From: Citrobacter amalonaticus
Lineage (GTDB): Bacteria > Pseudomonadota > Gammaproteobacteria > Enterobacterales > Enterobacteriaceae
Assembly: GCA_028994555.1 (NCBI GenBank)
Contig: JARDVN010000001.1
Coordinates: 2,232,001 to 2,296,000 of the forward strand
Length of the DNA stretch: 64,000 nt
Direction of reading: 5' to 3'
The translations under genes were made by a program, and so were the position numbers. A model generated the notes under the pieces. It saw only the letters and a list, made by a program, of their open reading frames with translations. It had not been told where the DNA came from and did not search any database. Shown here piece by piece: positions 12,916 to 23,542 of the stretch (the first letter of the stretch is position 1; each line of letters begins with the position of its first letter).

Positions 12916-14123
12916 ATGGAATCCTGGAAAGTTAATCTCATTTCCGTCTGGTTCGGCTGCTTTTTTTACCGGTCTGGCAATCAGTCAAATTCTGCCGTTT
13001 TTACCGCTGTATATTTCGCAGCTGGGGGTAACCTCCCACGAAGCGCTCTCGATGTGGTCTGGTCTGACGTTCAGCGTCACATTCTTAATCTCGGCGATTG
13101 TCTCTCCGCTCTGGGGTAGCCTGGCAGACCGTAAAGGTCGAAAGCTGATGCTGCTGCGCGCCTCACTCGGCATGGCGATTGCGATACTGTTGCAAGCCTT
13201 CGCCACCAACGTCTGGCAGCTTTTCCTGCTGCGCGGCATCATGGGCTTAACGTCTGGCTATATTCCTAACGCGATGGCGCTGGTGGCGTCTCAGGTGCCC
13301 CGTGAACGTAGCGGATGGGCGCTCAGTACTCTGGCGACCGCGCAAATCAGCGGCGTGATTGGTGGTCCGCTGATGGGCGGTTTTATTGCCGACCATGTGG
13401 GGTTACGCCCGGTCTTTTTTTATCACCGCGATGTTGTTGGTCGTCAGCTTTCTGGTCACACTCTTTTTGATTAAAGAAGGCGTGCGTCCGTCGCTGAAAA
13501 AGAGCGAACGATTGAGTGGGAAAGCCGTCTTTGCATCGCTGCCGTACCCGGCGCTGGTGATCAGTCTGTTTTTTACCACGCTGGTGATTCAGTTATGTAA
13601 TGGCTCAATTAGCCCGATTCTGGCGCTGTTTATTAAGTCGATGGCTCCGGACAGCAATAATATTGCCTTTTTAAGCGGGTTGATTGCCTCGGTGCCTGGG
13701 GTATCGGCGCTGGTATCCGCCCCCCGACTGGGTAAACTTGGGGATCGCATTGGCACCGAAAGGATCCTGATGGCGACGCTAATCTGTGCGGTCGTGCTGT
13801 TTTTTGCCATGTCGTGGGTCACGACGCCTTTCCAGCTTGGGGTATTACGCTTTCTGCTTGGCTTCGCCGATGGTGCGATGCTGCCTGCCGTTCAGACGCT
13901 GCTGGTTAAATACTCCAGCGACCAAATTACCGGGCGTATTTTTGGTTATAACCAATCGTTTATGTACCTTGGCAATGTCGCTGGCCCGCTGATGGGCGCA
14001 ACGGTATCCGCAATGGCGGGATTTCGTTGGGTATTTATTGCCACGGCAGTCATTGTGATGATTAACATTTGTCAGTTAGCGCTTGTCCTGCGCCAGCGGC
14101 GTAATATGCGTAAGCGGGTGTGA
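12916..14123 (+). CDS. MFS drug exporter, MdtG-like (frame interrupted twice)
   Basis: This is a 12-helix major facilitator protein of 401 aa after correction. The MFS motif [14 protein letters not shown], sits after helix 2, and related blocks occur in the second half ([12 protein letters not shown]). Sequence resembles E. coli MdtG (DHA1 family, fosfomycin and deoxycholate resistance) but is clearly diverged, so it is a paralogue or relative. The frame breaks at T runs 12961-12967 and 13415-13421; each has seven T where GCFFTG and PVFFITA need six. A CRP-like site precedes it. No such gene lies here in K-12. Confidence 0.82.
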
Positions 14124-14379
14124 AATGGTAAAAAAAGAAATGACTTAAGTGAAACTGGCCGTTTTTTTATCATAACGTTAGATTATGGTCAGGGGTGACT
14201 ATTTTATTCCTGACTTTTAATTGTGTATTCTGTTTCCGCAAGAGAAACGTTTCGCTCCCCGTATTCTGTGATTATTTACGCAAAGTCTTTCCTTTCTTAT
14301 AAAAATACTACTTTAAGACTCTAGGCAGCATGGATTCATAATGATACCGTCAGCTTTCTTTGGATAAGGAAATGCGGTC

Positions 14380-14640
14380 ATGAAAAATCTAATAGCTGAG
14401 TTGTTGCTTAAGCTTGCCCAGAAAGAGGAAGAGTCAAAAGAACTCGTTGCTCAGGTAGAAGCATTAGAGATAATCGTTACAGCGATGCTGCGCAATATGG
14501 CTCAGAACGAGCAGCAACTGCTGATTCATCAGGTAGAGGATGCACTTGATGGCGTAAAGCCCGATGCCAGCGTTCCGGATAACGATACGGAGTTGCTGCG
14601 CCAGTATGTACAGAAGCTGTTGAAGCATCCTCGTTACTAG
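14380..14640 (+). CDS. iraP: IraP, anti-adaptor that stabilises RpoS
   Basis: IraP binds the adaptor RssB and so blocks ClpXP degradation of sigma S, mainly under phosphate starvation. The 86-aa protein ([20 protein letters not shown]) is a helical, coiled-coil-prone chain and matches E. coli IraP in length. TAAGGAAA precedes the ATG. It sits directly upstream of phoA, as in K-12. The 256 bp before it hold no gene I can see. Confidence 0.93.
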   Translation: MKNLIAELLLKLAQKEEESKELVAQVEALEIIVTAMLRNMAQNEQQLLIHQVEDALDGVKPDASVPDNDTELLRQYVQKLLKHPRY

Positions 14641-14656
14641 CTTTAGCCGTTTTACA

Positions 14657-14690
14657 CTGTCATAAACCTGTCATGTCAGAGACTTATAGT
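14657..14690 (+). promoter_or_regulatory. Pho box and -10 of phoA
   Basis: CTGTCATAAACCTGTCAT (14657-14674) is a close match to the 18-bp Pho box, two CTGTCA repeats 11 bp apart. A TATAGT -10 element follows at 14685-14690, as in E. coli phoA, where PhoB replaces the -35 contact. Confidence 0.9.
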
Positions 14691-14736
14691 CGCTTTGTTT
14701 TTATTTTAAGTGTATTTAGTACATGGAGAAAATAAA

Positions 14737-16153
14737 GTGAAACAAAGCGCTATCGTTCTTGCATTGTTACCTCTGTTGTATATCCCTGCCAGTCATTCAG
14801 AAACATCATCAATCTCGGTCATAGACAACCGTGCCGCGCAGGGTGATATTACAAAGCCAGGCGGCGCTCGCCGATTATCAGCCGATCAAACGCAAGCATT
14901 GCGCGAATCACTGAATGATAAGCCCGCAAAAAATATTATTTTATTGATTGGCGATGGGATGGGAGATTCAGAAATCACCGCGGCGAGAAATTATGCTGAA
15001 GGCGCAGGTGGCTATTTTAAAGGGATTGATGCCTTACCGCTCACGGGACAATACACCCATTATGCGCTGAATAAAAAAACCGGTAAGCCGGATTACGTGA
15101 CAGATTCAGCGGCGTCGGCAACCGCATGGACCACCGGCGTCAAAACTTATAACGGTGCCCTGGGCGTTGATATTCACGAAAAAGATCATACGACGCTACT
15201 GGAAATGGCAAAAGCGGCGGGACTGGCGACAGGTAACGTTTCGACCGCAGAATTGCAGGACGCCACGCCTGCTGCGCTGGTGGCGCACGTGACATCACGC
15301 AAATGCTATGGTCCGGGCGTGACGAGCGAAAAATGCCCGACGAATGCACTGGAAAAAGGCGGCAAAGGTTCGATCACTGAACAACTGCTGAATGCCCGTG
15401 CGGATGTGACGCTGGGGGGGCGGTGCGAAAACGTTCGCCGAGATCGCGACGGCGGGCGAGTGGCAGGGAAAAACGCTGCGTGAACAGGCCGAGGCCCGGG
15501 GTTATCAACTGGTCGGTGATGCGGCTTCATTAACGGCGGTTACCGACGCTAATCAGGATAAACCGCTATTGGGGCTTTTCTCTGAAGGTAATATGCCGGT
15601 GCGTTGGGAAGGCCCGAAAGCCTCTTACCACGGTAATATTGATAAACCGGCCGTGACCTGTACGCCGAATCCAAAACGCGACGAAAGCGTGCCGACGCTT
15701 GCACAAATGACTGATAAAGCCATTGAGTTGCTCAGCAAAAATGAGAAGGGCTTCTTCCTGCAGGTAGAAGGGGCCTCTATTGATAAGCAGGATCACGCCG
15801 CCAACCCTTGCGGACAGATTGGCGAGACGGTGGATCTGGACGAAGCCGTACAGCGCGCACTGGCCTTTGCGAAGAAAGAGGGTAACACGCTGGTGATCGT
15901 CACCGCCGATCACGCCCACGCCAGCCAGATCGTCGCGCCGGAAACGAAAGCGCCGGGCCTGACCCAGGCATTAAACACCAAAGATGGCGCCGTGATGGTG
16001 ATCAGTTACGGTAACTCCGAGGAGGAATCGCAGGAGCATACCGGCAGTCAGTTGCGTATTGCGGCCTACGGCCCTCATGCGGCTAATGTGGTCGGACTGA
16101 CCGATCAAACCGACCTGTTTTATACCATGAAAGCGGCGTTAGGCCTGAAATAA
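14737..16153 (+). CDS. phoA: Alkaline phosphatase (frame interrupted)
   Basis: PhoA is the periplasmic zinc/magnesium phosphomonoesterase induced by phosphate limitation. It has a GTG start at 14737 after ATGGAGAA, a signal peptide ([16 protein letters not shown]), the nucleophile Ser in [11 protein letters not shown], the metal block [11 protein letters not shown], and the late His/Asp site TADHAHAS. The G run 15414-15420 has seven bases where TLGGGAKTF needs six. The corrected length of 471 aa equals K-12. A Pho box lies upstream, and psiF follows after a terminator. Confidence 0.95.
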
Positions 16154-16156
16154 TCC

Positions 16157-16198
16157 AACCCCCCGGCAGGATAACTTTTGCTGCCGGGTGGTTTTTTT
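16157..16198 (+). terminator. Rho-independent terminator after phoA
   Basis: CCCGGCAG (16162-16169) pairs with CTGCCGGG (16181-16188), followed by T7 at 16192-16198. It lies directly after the phoA stop; some read-through into psiF is likely, as in E. coli. Confidence 0.8.
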
Positions 16199-16283
16199 AT
16201 CGTTAGCAGCCAGACTTATCTGCATATCTGCGCGTTTCCCCGCGCGAGATAGTCGAGTGAATACTCAAAAAAAGGATGGTGCT

Positions 16284-16604
16284 ATGAAAATAACATTACT
16301 GGTTACCCTATTATTTGGTTTGATCTTTTTAACAACTGTTGGCGCGGCAGAGAAGACGTTAACGCCACAACAGCAGCGCATGACCACCTGTAATCAACAG
16401 GCGACGGCGAAAACGTTGAAAGGAGATGCCCGTAAGGCGTACATGAGCGATTGCCTTAAAAACAGCAAGTCCGCTCCTGATGAAAAAAGTCTGACGCCGC
16501 AACAGCAAAAAATGCGCGAATGCAACGTCAAAGCGACGGAACAATCGCTGAAAGGTGACGATCGCAGTAAATTTATGAGTGCCTGCCTGAAGAAAGCGGC
16601 GTAG
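16284..16604 (+). CDS. psiF: PsiF, phosphate-starvation-inducible secreted protein
   Basis: The 106-aa protein has a signal peptide (MKITLLVTLLFGLIFLTTVGA) and two tandem copies of a ~35-residue unit. Each copy starts LTPQQQ and contains two Cys and an SLKGD/TLKGD turn (about residues 25-58 and 72-105). It matches E. coli PsiF in length. Its function is unknown; it is induced with phoA. AAAGGATGG precedes the ATG. Confidence 0.92.
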   Translation: MKITLLVTLLFGLIFLTTVGAAEKTLTPQQQRMTTCNQQATAKTLKGDARKAYMSDCLKNSKSAPDEKSLTPQQQKMRECNVKATEQSLKGDDRSKFMSACLKKAA

Positions 16605-16706
16605 CGCCGACATAGTGCTAACGGGTGAGCAGAGAAAAACGCTCACCCGAAATATCATACTTTCCTCACCCGCCCCGTCTCTATAATTTGGGAAAATTGT
16701 TTCAGA

Positions 16707-17826
16707 ATGTTCCCAAAAAATAATGAATGATGAAAACTTTTACAAAAACGCGGTCGAGCTGGATGAAGCCTCTCTTTCATTGCAGAAAAATGACCATCAA
16801 CGTTCTGGACTGCGATTCGCCCGGCGGTTAAGAGTGCCGCGCGCAGTGGCGCTGGGGGGGAATGTTTTTTCCTGTTGCAACTGCGCTGGTCGCAACCCCC
16901 GTCTCCGGCGTCTGGTGGTTGTTACTGGTGGGATGGGCGTTTGTCTGGCCTCACCTGGCCTGGCAGATCGCCAGCAGAGCGGTTGATCCGCGGAGTCGGG
17001 AATGTGCCAATCTCAAGGCGGATGCGATCCTCGCGGGAATATGGGTCGCTCTGATGGGGGCCAATGCGCTGCCTTCCGCCGCGTTGTTGATGATCACCTG
17101 CATGAATCTGATGGGGGCAGGCGGTGTACGACTGTTTGTTGCCGGGCTCGCCCTGATGGTGATCGCTTGTCTGGTCACGCTGCAACTGACGGGCGTCTCG
17201 CTGGCGATAAGAAGCGCGCCGCCAGAAGTGGGATTGACGCTGCCGGTCATGGTGATCTACCCGCTGTTATTTTCCTGGATCAGCTATCAGGCTGCGACAA
17301 AACTGGCGCAGCACAAGCGCCGGTTACAAGTGATGAGCACCTGTGATGGCATGACGGGGGGTTTACAACCGACGGCATTGGGAAATCTTACTGCGTAACG
17401 AATTTGAGCACAGCCGTCGCCAGCATCGGGATGCCACGCTGCTAATTATCGATATCGACCACTTCAAGAGTATTAACGATACCTGGGGGCATGACGTGGG
17501 GGGATGAAGCCATTCTGGCGCTGACCCGGCAGTTAAGAATGACCCTGCGCGGGAGCGATATCATCGGCCGTTTTGGCGGTGATGAATTTGCGGTGATTAT
17601 GTGCGGGACGTCAGCGGAAAGCGCTATCGCAGCGATGTCGCGGGTTCACGAGGGATTACGCGGGTTACGCCTGGCCTGCGCGCCGCAGGTCATTTTACAT
17701 ATCAGCGTTGGCGTTGCACCGTTAACGCCGCAGTTCGGTCACTACCGGGAATGGCTGAAATCAGCCGATCTGGCGCTCTACAAAGCAAAGAAAGCCGGAC
17801 GTAACCGTACTGAAGTGGCGGCCTGA
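16707..17826 (+). CDS. dgcC: DgcC (AdrA) diguanylate cyclase (frame interrupted four times)
   Basis: DgcC makes cyclic di-GMP that activates cellulose synthase BcsA and is controlled by CsgD. An N-terminal membrane MASE2 domain (about residues 30-180, five to six helices) precedes a GGDEF domain with an intact RFGGDEF active site. Four runs are each one base too long: A6 at 16715-16720 (MFPKIMNDEN), G7 at 16854-16860, G6 at 17356-17361 (MTGVYNRR) and G6 at 17498-17503 (HDVGDEAI). Correcting all four yields 371 aa, exactly the E. coli length, and recovers the family start at 16707. Read literally, the gene would be dead. Confidence 0.9.
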
Positions 17827-17841
17827 CGTCCGGTTGTTCAC

Positions 17842-18652
17842 TCAGGATTTACTGAGTTTCTCTGACTTCTCCATGCACTTCGCCATCGCTTCAATCACCG
17901 CCGCACGAAATCCTCGCTCTTCCAGTACGCGGACCGCTTCAATCGTCGTGCCGCCAGGCGAACAGACCATATCTTTTAATACGCCAGGGTGCTCACCGGT
18001 TTCCAGCACCATTTTCGCTGAGCCCATGACCGCCTGAGCCGCAAATTTATAGGCCTGCGCACGCGGCATGCCACCCAGAACGGCCGCATCCGCCATCGCT
18101 TCGATAAACATAAAGACATATGCCGGGGCAGAACCACTGACGCCGACCACCGGGTGGATCATCGGCTCGGCAATCACTTCGGCCTCACCAAAGCAGCGGA
18201 AAATATTCAGCACGTCTGCGGTATCTTCCGGCGTCACCAGCGCGTTTGGCGTCACTGAGGTCATTCCGGCGTTCACCAGCGACGGTGTGTTCGGCATCGC
18301 ACGTACGATTTTCCGGTCGTGCCCCAGTGCGCGGGCGAGTTGATCGAGAGTCACGCCTGCCGCAATCGAGACCACCAGCGAGTCTTTGTTCAGGCTGGAA
18401 GTTATCTCGCTGAGCACTTTGATCATAATGCCCGGCTTCACGGCGCCGAAAACGATATCTGCAATCTGGGCCACTTCCTGGGCGGACTGCGCAGCGTTGA
18501 TCCCGTACTGGTCATGCAGTGCGGCAACTTTATCGGGGGGAAGGGGTGTAGACCCAGATCTGGCCTGGAAGCACCTGACCACTGGCAATCAGGCCGCCGA
18601 GGATCGCTTTCCCCATATTACCGCAGCCGATAAAACCGATTTTCTTCTCCAT
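17842..18652 (-). CDS. proC: Pyrroline-5-carboxylate reductase (frame interrupted)
   Basis: ProC reduces pyrroline-5-carboxylate with NAD(P)H in the last step of proline synthesis. The N-terminal Rossmann motif GFIGCGNMGKAI and the C-terminal P5CR block (PAYVFMFIEAMADAAV, SPGGTTIEA) are present. The frame breaks at the G run 18535-18540 (C6 on the coding strand, where TPSPDKV needs C5). The corrected protein is 269 aa as in K-12. It is convergent with dgcC, whose stop lies 15 bp away. Confidence 0.95.
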
Positions 18653-18800
18653 CTCGTCACTCCCTATGGGTGATAGTTGTTGTTTTGTCTGATAAAGCCT
18701 AGCTTAGCGCGGATTGAAAGACGCATGAAGGATAAACAGCACTTTGCCCCAGCGCAAAAGCACGAGACAATAACCCCTTGCACAAGAAACGGGAGACAGT

Positions 18801-19259
18801 ATGACCATATGGGTGGATGCGGATGCGTGTCCGAACGTCATTAAAGAGATCCTCTATCGTGCCGCCGGGCGTATGCAAATGTCGCTAATTCTGGTGGCGA
18901 ACCAGAGCCTGCGCGTGCCGCCGTCGCCGTATATTCGCACGCTGCGCGTTCCGGCAGGCTTTGACGTGGCCGACAACGAGATTGTGCGTCAGTGTGAGGC
19001 AGGCGATCTGGTCATCACGGCCGACATTCCACTGGCTGCCGAGGTGCTGGCGAAAGGCGGGGCGGCACTTAATCCGCGCGGTGAACGCTACACCGAATCG
19101 ACCATTCGTGAACGTCTGACGATGCGCGATTTTATGGATACCTTACGCGCCAGCGGGATCCAGACAGGCGGCCCGGACAGCCTCTCTGCGCGGGATCGTC
19201 AGCATTTTGCGGCGGAGCTGGAAAAATGGTGGCTGGAAGTTCAACGCCGAAAAGCATGA
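18801..19259 (+). CDS. yaiI: YaiI, UPF0178 (PIN-like) protein
   Basis: The 152-aa cytoplasmic protein begins [18 protein letters not shown]. It has acidic residues typical of the PIN-like UPF0178 family ([13 protein letters not shown]) and matches E. coli YaiI in length. No activity is established. CGGGAGACAG precedes the ATG. The TyrR/TrpR control region of aroL starts at its stop codon. Confidence 0.93.
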   Translation: MTIWVDADACPNVIKEILYRAAGRMQMSLILVANQSLRVPPSPYIRTLRVPAGFDVADNEIVRQCEAGDLVITADIPLAAEVLAKGGAALNPRGERYTESTIRERLTMRDFMDTLRASGIQTGGPDSLSARDRQHFAAELEKWWLEVQRRKA

Positions 19260-19277
19260 TGTAATTTATTTTTTACA
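19260..19277. promoter_or_regulatory. TyrR box 1 of aroL
   Basis: TGTAATTTATTTTTTACA matches the TyrR consensus TGTAAA-N6-TTTACA at 11 of 12 fixed positions. It overlaps the yaiI stop and lies 164 bp before aroL. Confidence 0.75.
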
Positions 19278-19335
19278 CTTTCCTCGGTGATATTTCTTGA
19301 TATAGTAGGGCATGGATTGATATCTCCACTTTTTG

Positions 19336-19353
19336 TGGAATGAAATCTTTACA
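19336..19353. promoter_or_regulatory. TyrR box 2 of aroL
   Basis: TGGAATGAAATCTTTACA has a perfect TTTACA half and a weaker left half. It sits nearer the promoter, as expected for the multiple TyrR boxes of aroL. Confidence 0.65.
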
Positions 19354-19362
19354 TTTAACGCC

Positions 19363-19380
19363 GTACTAGTTTGATGGTAT
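19363..19380. promoter_or_regulatory. TrpR operator of aroL
   Basis: GTACTAGTTTGATGGTAT matches the trp operator core (GTACTAGTT followed by an imperfect dyad). E. coli aroL has the same arrangement of TyrR boxes plus a TrpR site. Confidence 0.75.
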
Positions 19381-19440
19381 GATTATTTCTTTAATGACAT
19401 CTGAACCCGCAGCTTTGCGGCTTTCTGGGGAACGCCCACT

Positions 19441-20204
<764 letters not shown>

Positions 20205-20456
20205 TGACTGAATAACTCGGAATGGAATCTGAGTGAGTGTAAATCCTACCAGCATCACACTTTTCACCAATGATCCGTAGTACCTGAAAGCTAACATCAA
20301 ACAATAACAATCTATTACTGGAGTTATCTGGAATCTTTACACAGCGATTTGTTCTGCGCCTGCTACGCTTTTTTGCATTTGCGAAGGTAAGTGTCGGCAG
20401 TGGTGCAGCGCATTTGCCCGGGAATAAACGACGAAGTAAAAAAGAAGGTGGAAAAA

Positions 20457-21134
20457 ATGAGTGCGTCGTTGGCTATCCTCACAATCGGTGTTGTGCCCAT
20501 GAGTGAAGTGTTACCGCTTCTGACCGAGTACATCGACGAAGAACATATCACCCATCACAGTCTGCTGGGAAAAATGAATCGTGATGACGTTCTGGCAGAT
20601 TACGCGCTGGAGTCTGGCGAAGACTCACTTTTAACCCTGCTTAACGATAATGAACTGGCGTATGTTTCGCGACAGAAAGTGGAGCGTGACCTGCAAAGCG
20701 TCATCGAAGTGCTGGATAACCAGGGCTATGACGTTATTTTATTGATGAGCACCGTGTCGATTGCCAGCATGACAGCCCGTAACAGCATTCTGCTTGAACC
20801 TCTGCGCATTATTCCGCCGCTGGTGGCCTCGATTGTTGACGGACATCAGGTGGGGGTCATTGTGCCAGTTGAAGATCTGATGGCCGATCAGGCGGAGAAA
20901 TGGCAGGTTTTACAGTCGCCGCCGTTATTCTCGCTGGCGAATCCCGTACACGGTACCACCGAGCAGTTGATTGAAGCCGGTAAAGAGCTGCTGGAGCAAG
21001 GGGCCGATGTCATTATGCTGGATTCACTTGGTTTTCATCAGCGTCACCGCGATGTTCTGCAAAAATCGCTGGATGTTCCGGTGCTGCTCTCCAACGTGTT
21101 GATTGCACGCCTGGCGTCAGAACTGCTGACGTAA
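20457..21134 (+). CDS. aroM: AroM family protein
   Basis: The 225-aa protein starts [15 protein letters not shown] and matches E. coli AroM in length. The family resembles Asp/Glu racemase-like folds, but no activity is established. The start at 20457 is supported by GAAGGTGG just before it and by similarity. It is placed after aroL-yaiA, with which it is co-regulated in E. coli. Confidence 0.92.
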   Translation: MSASLAILTIGVVPMSEVLPLLTEYIDEEHITHHSLLGKMNRDDVLADYALESGEDSLLTLLNDNELAYVSRQKVERDLQSVIEVLDNQGYDVILLMSTVSIASMTARNSILLEPLRIIPPLVASIVDGHQVGVIVPVEDLMADQAEKWQVLQSPPLFSLANPVHGTTEQLIEAGKELLEQGADVIMLDSLGFHQRHRDVLQKSLDVPVLLSNVLIARLASELLT

Positions 21135-21144
21135 TTTTGCGTGA

Positions 21145-21489
<345 letters not shown>

Positions 21490-21498
21490 CCGCTAAAC

Positions 21499-21531
21499 GC
21501 CGGATGGTGACGCTAGCGCGTCTCATCCGGC
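21499..21531. repeat. REP element
   Basis: GCCGGATG (21499-21506) and CATCCGGC (21524-21531) form a classic REP stem with CCTACGG after it. It lies between the convergent ppnP and rdgC. Confidence 0.8.
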
Positions 21532-21552
21532 CTACGGAGTCGGCAAATTCAC

Positions 21553-22464
21553 TCAGCGCTGCGCTTCGCCGCCTAAACCTTCCACCAGATTCTGAATCAA
21601 CGCGGCCAGTTCACCGGTCATCAGGATAAAGTCCGCGTCAAAGCGCTGGGCAAAATCTTCCCTGTCGATATCTTCGTTTTGATCGCGCAGTTCATCGCTG
21701 AATTTCAGGCGCTTGATCGAAGCGTCATCGCAGATCATAAACTGAATACGCTGCTGCCAGTCGAGCGCCAGTTTGGTTACCACTTTACCGGCTTCAATGT
21801 GGACGGCGATCTCATCGCTGACCAGATCCTGTTTTTTCGCCCGAATCACGCCGCCGTCTTCCAGCATTGCTTTCAGTTCGGCTTCGTCAAGTAACTGGAA
21901 GCCCTGAGCCACGGTGCCAGAACGCACCCATTCGGTGAGCGTCAGCTCAATCGGGTTTTCCAGTGCCAGCGGAACCACCGGGAGAGATCCGAGGCTCTTA
22001 CGCAGCAGCGCCAGTGTATCTTCCGCTTTTTTCGCGCTTGCGCAGTCCACCATGATCAACCCGTTCACGGTATCGATCCACATCATGGTCTGACTAAAGC
22101 GGCTAAAGGCGCGTGGCAGCAGTGAATGCAGTACTTCATCCTTCAGCGAATCTTTCTCGGTTTTCTTCAGTTTGCGCGCCTGCTCGGCTTCCAGTTTGGC
22201 GATCTTCGCTTCCAGCGCCTGTTTGATCACCGGAGAGGGCAGGATCTTCTCTTCTTTACGCGCGCAAATCAAAATCTGGCCGTTGTTAGTATGCGTCAAC
22301 GCATCGCTGTGCGATCCCATTGGCGGCACCCAGCCCGTCTTTGCCATATCCTGGCTACCGCAAGGGGTAAACGTCATTGAGGCTAGCTGTTTTTCCATCT
22401 CCTCGGCACGCAATGAAATATCGCGGCTAAGACGGTAAACCATTAAATTTTTGAACCACAGCAT
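21553..22464 (-). CDS. rdgC: RdgC nucleoid-associated recombination protein
   Basis: RdgC forms a ring-shaped dimer around DNA and limits RecA loading. The 303-aa protein begins [15 protein letters not shown] and is intact and the K-12 length. The ATG at 22464 was chosen by family similarity; upstream codons extend into the rdgC-mak gap. It is divergent from mak. Confidence 0.95.
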   Translation of the reverse strand: MLWFKNLMVYRLSRDISLRAEEMEKQLASMTFTPCGSQDMAKTGWVPPMGSHSDALTHTNNGQILICARKEEKILPSPVIKQALEAKIAKLEAEQARKLKKTEKDSLKDEVLHSLLPRAFSRFSQTMMWIDTVNGLIMVDCASAKKAEDTLALLRKSLGSLPVVPLALENPIELTLTEWVRSGTVAQGFQLLDEAELKAMLEDGGVIRAKKQDLVSDEIAVHIEAGKVVTKLALDWQQRIQFMICDDASIKRLKFSDELRDQNEDIDREDFAQRFDADFILMTGELAALIQNLVEGLGGEAQR

Positions 22465-22591
22465 GATAATTTCCACGGCCTTGTCGTTAAATCCAGCGCG
22501 TATAGTAACGAATTGTCGGCGGGCTTGCATTGCCATTCCCAAAGCCTCGCTCTACTCTGTTGATATTCCCTAAAAAAATGAGGAACACCGT

Positions 22592-23500
22592 GTGCGTATT
22601 GGTATTGATTTAGGCGGCACCAAAACGGAAGTGATTGCGCTCAGTGAGGCAGGGGAGCAACTGTTCCGCCATCGTCTGCCGACGCCGCGAAACGACTATC
22701 AACAAACCATCGAAACCATTGCCACGCTGGTGGCGATGGCGGAGGAGGCCACCGGGCAAACGGGCACGGTGGGGATGGGCATCCCCGGCTCCATTTCGCC
22801 TTATACCGGCGTGGTGAAGAATGCCAACTCGACGTGGCTGAATGGAAAACCGTTTGATAAAGACCTCTGCGCGCGTTTGCAACGTGAGGTTCGTCTGGCG
22901 AATGACGCGAACTGCCTGGCCGTTTCTGAGGCAGTGGATGGGGCGGCAGCCGGAGCGCAGACCGTTTTTGCGGTGATCATTGGTACAGGCTGCGGCGCGG
23001 GCGTGGCGCTCAACGGGCGGGCGCACATCGGTGGCAATGGGACGGCGGGCGAATGGGGACACAACCCTTTACCGTGGATGGATGAAGATGAATTGCGCTA
23101 TCGCGCTGAAGTGCCTTGTTACTGTGGAAAACAGGGATGTATTGAGACGTTTATTTCCGGCACCGGCTTCGCCACCGATTATCATCGACTGAGTGGCAAT
23201 TCGCTTAAAGGCAGTGAAATAATCCGCCTGGCGGAGGAACAAAACGCGTTGGCCGAACTGGCGCTCAGCCGCTATGAACGGCGGCTGGCGAAATCGCTGG
23301 CCCATGTGGTGAACATTCTCGACCCGGATGTTTTCGTTCTCGGCGGCGGGATGAGCAACATTGATCGCCTGTACAAAACAATTCCACCGTTGATTAAACA
23401 GTTTGTGTTCGGTGGTGAGTGCGAAACGCCGGTGCGCAAAGCCCTGCACGGTGATTCCAGCGGCGTGCGCGGCGCCGCGTGGCTGTGGCCGCAGGAATAA
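22592..23500 (+). CDS. mak: Manno(fructo)kinase, ROK family
   Basis: Mak phosphorylates fructose, and also mannose, to the 6-phosphate. The GTG start gives 302 aa. The N-terminal ATP loop [10 protein letters not shown], the ROK block [10 protein letters not shown] and the zinc motif [17 protein letters not shown] (about residues 177-193) are all present. In K-12, araJ lies between mak and sbcC; here it is missing. Confidence 0.94.
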   Translation: MRIGIDLGGTKTEVIALSEAGEQLFRHRLPTPRNDYQQTIETIATLVAMAEEATGQTGTVGMGIPGSISPYTGVVKNANSTWLNGKPFDKDLCARLQREVRLANDANCLAVSEAVDGAAAGAQTVFAVIIGTGCGAGVALNGRAHIGGNGTAGEWGHNPLPWMDEDELRYRAEVPCYCGKQGCIETFISGTGFATDYHRLSGNSLKGSEIIRLAEEQNALAELALSRYERRLAKSLAHVVNILDPDVFVLGGGMSNIDRLYKTIPPLIKQFVFGGECETPVRKALHGDSSGVRGAAWLWPQE

Positions 23501-23542
23501 CGACTCTCAGGACAGGCCGGCGTTCTCCGGCCTGTCGTCCTG

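Noticed and set aside
15569..16153. Second halves of frame-broken genes (here phoA) as separate genes
   Set aside because: They lack their own starts and ribosome sites and continue the family protein exactly at the break.
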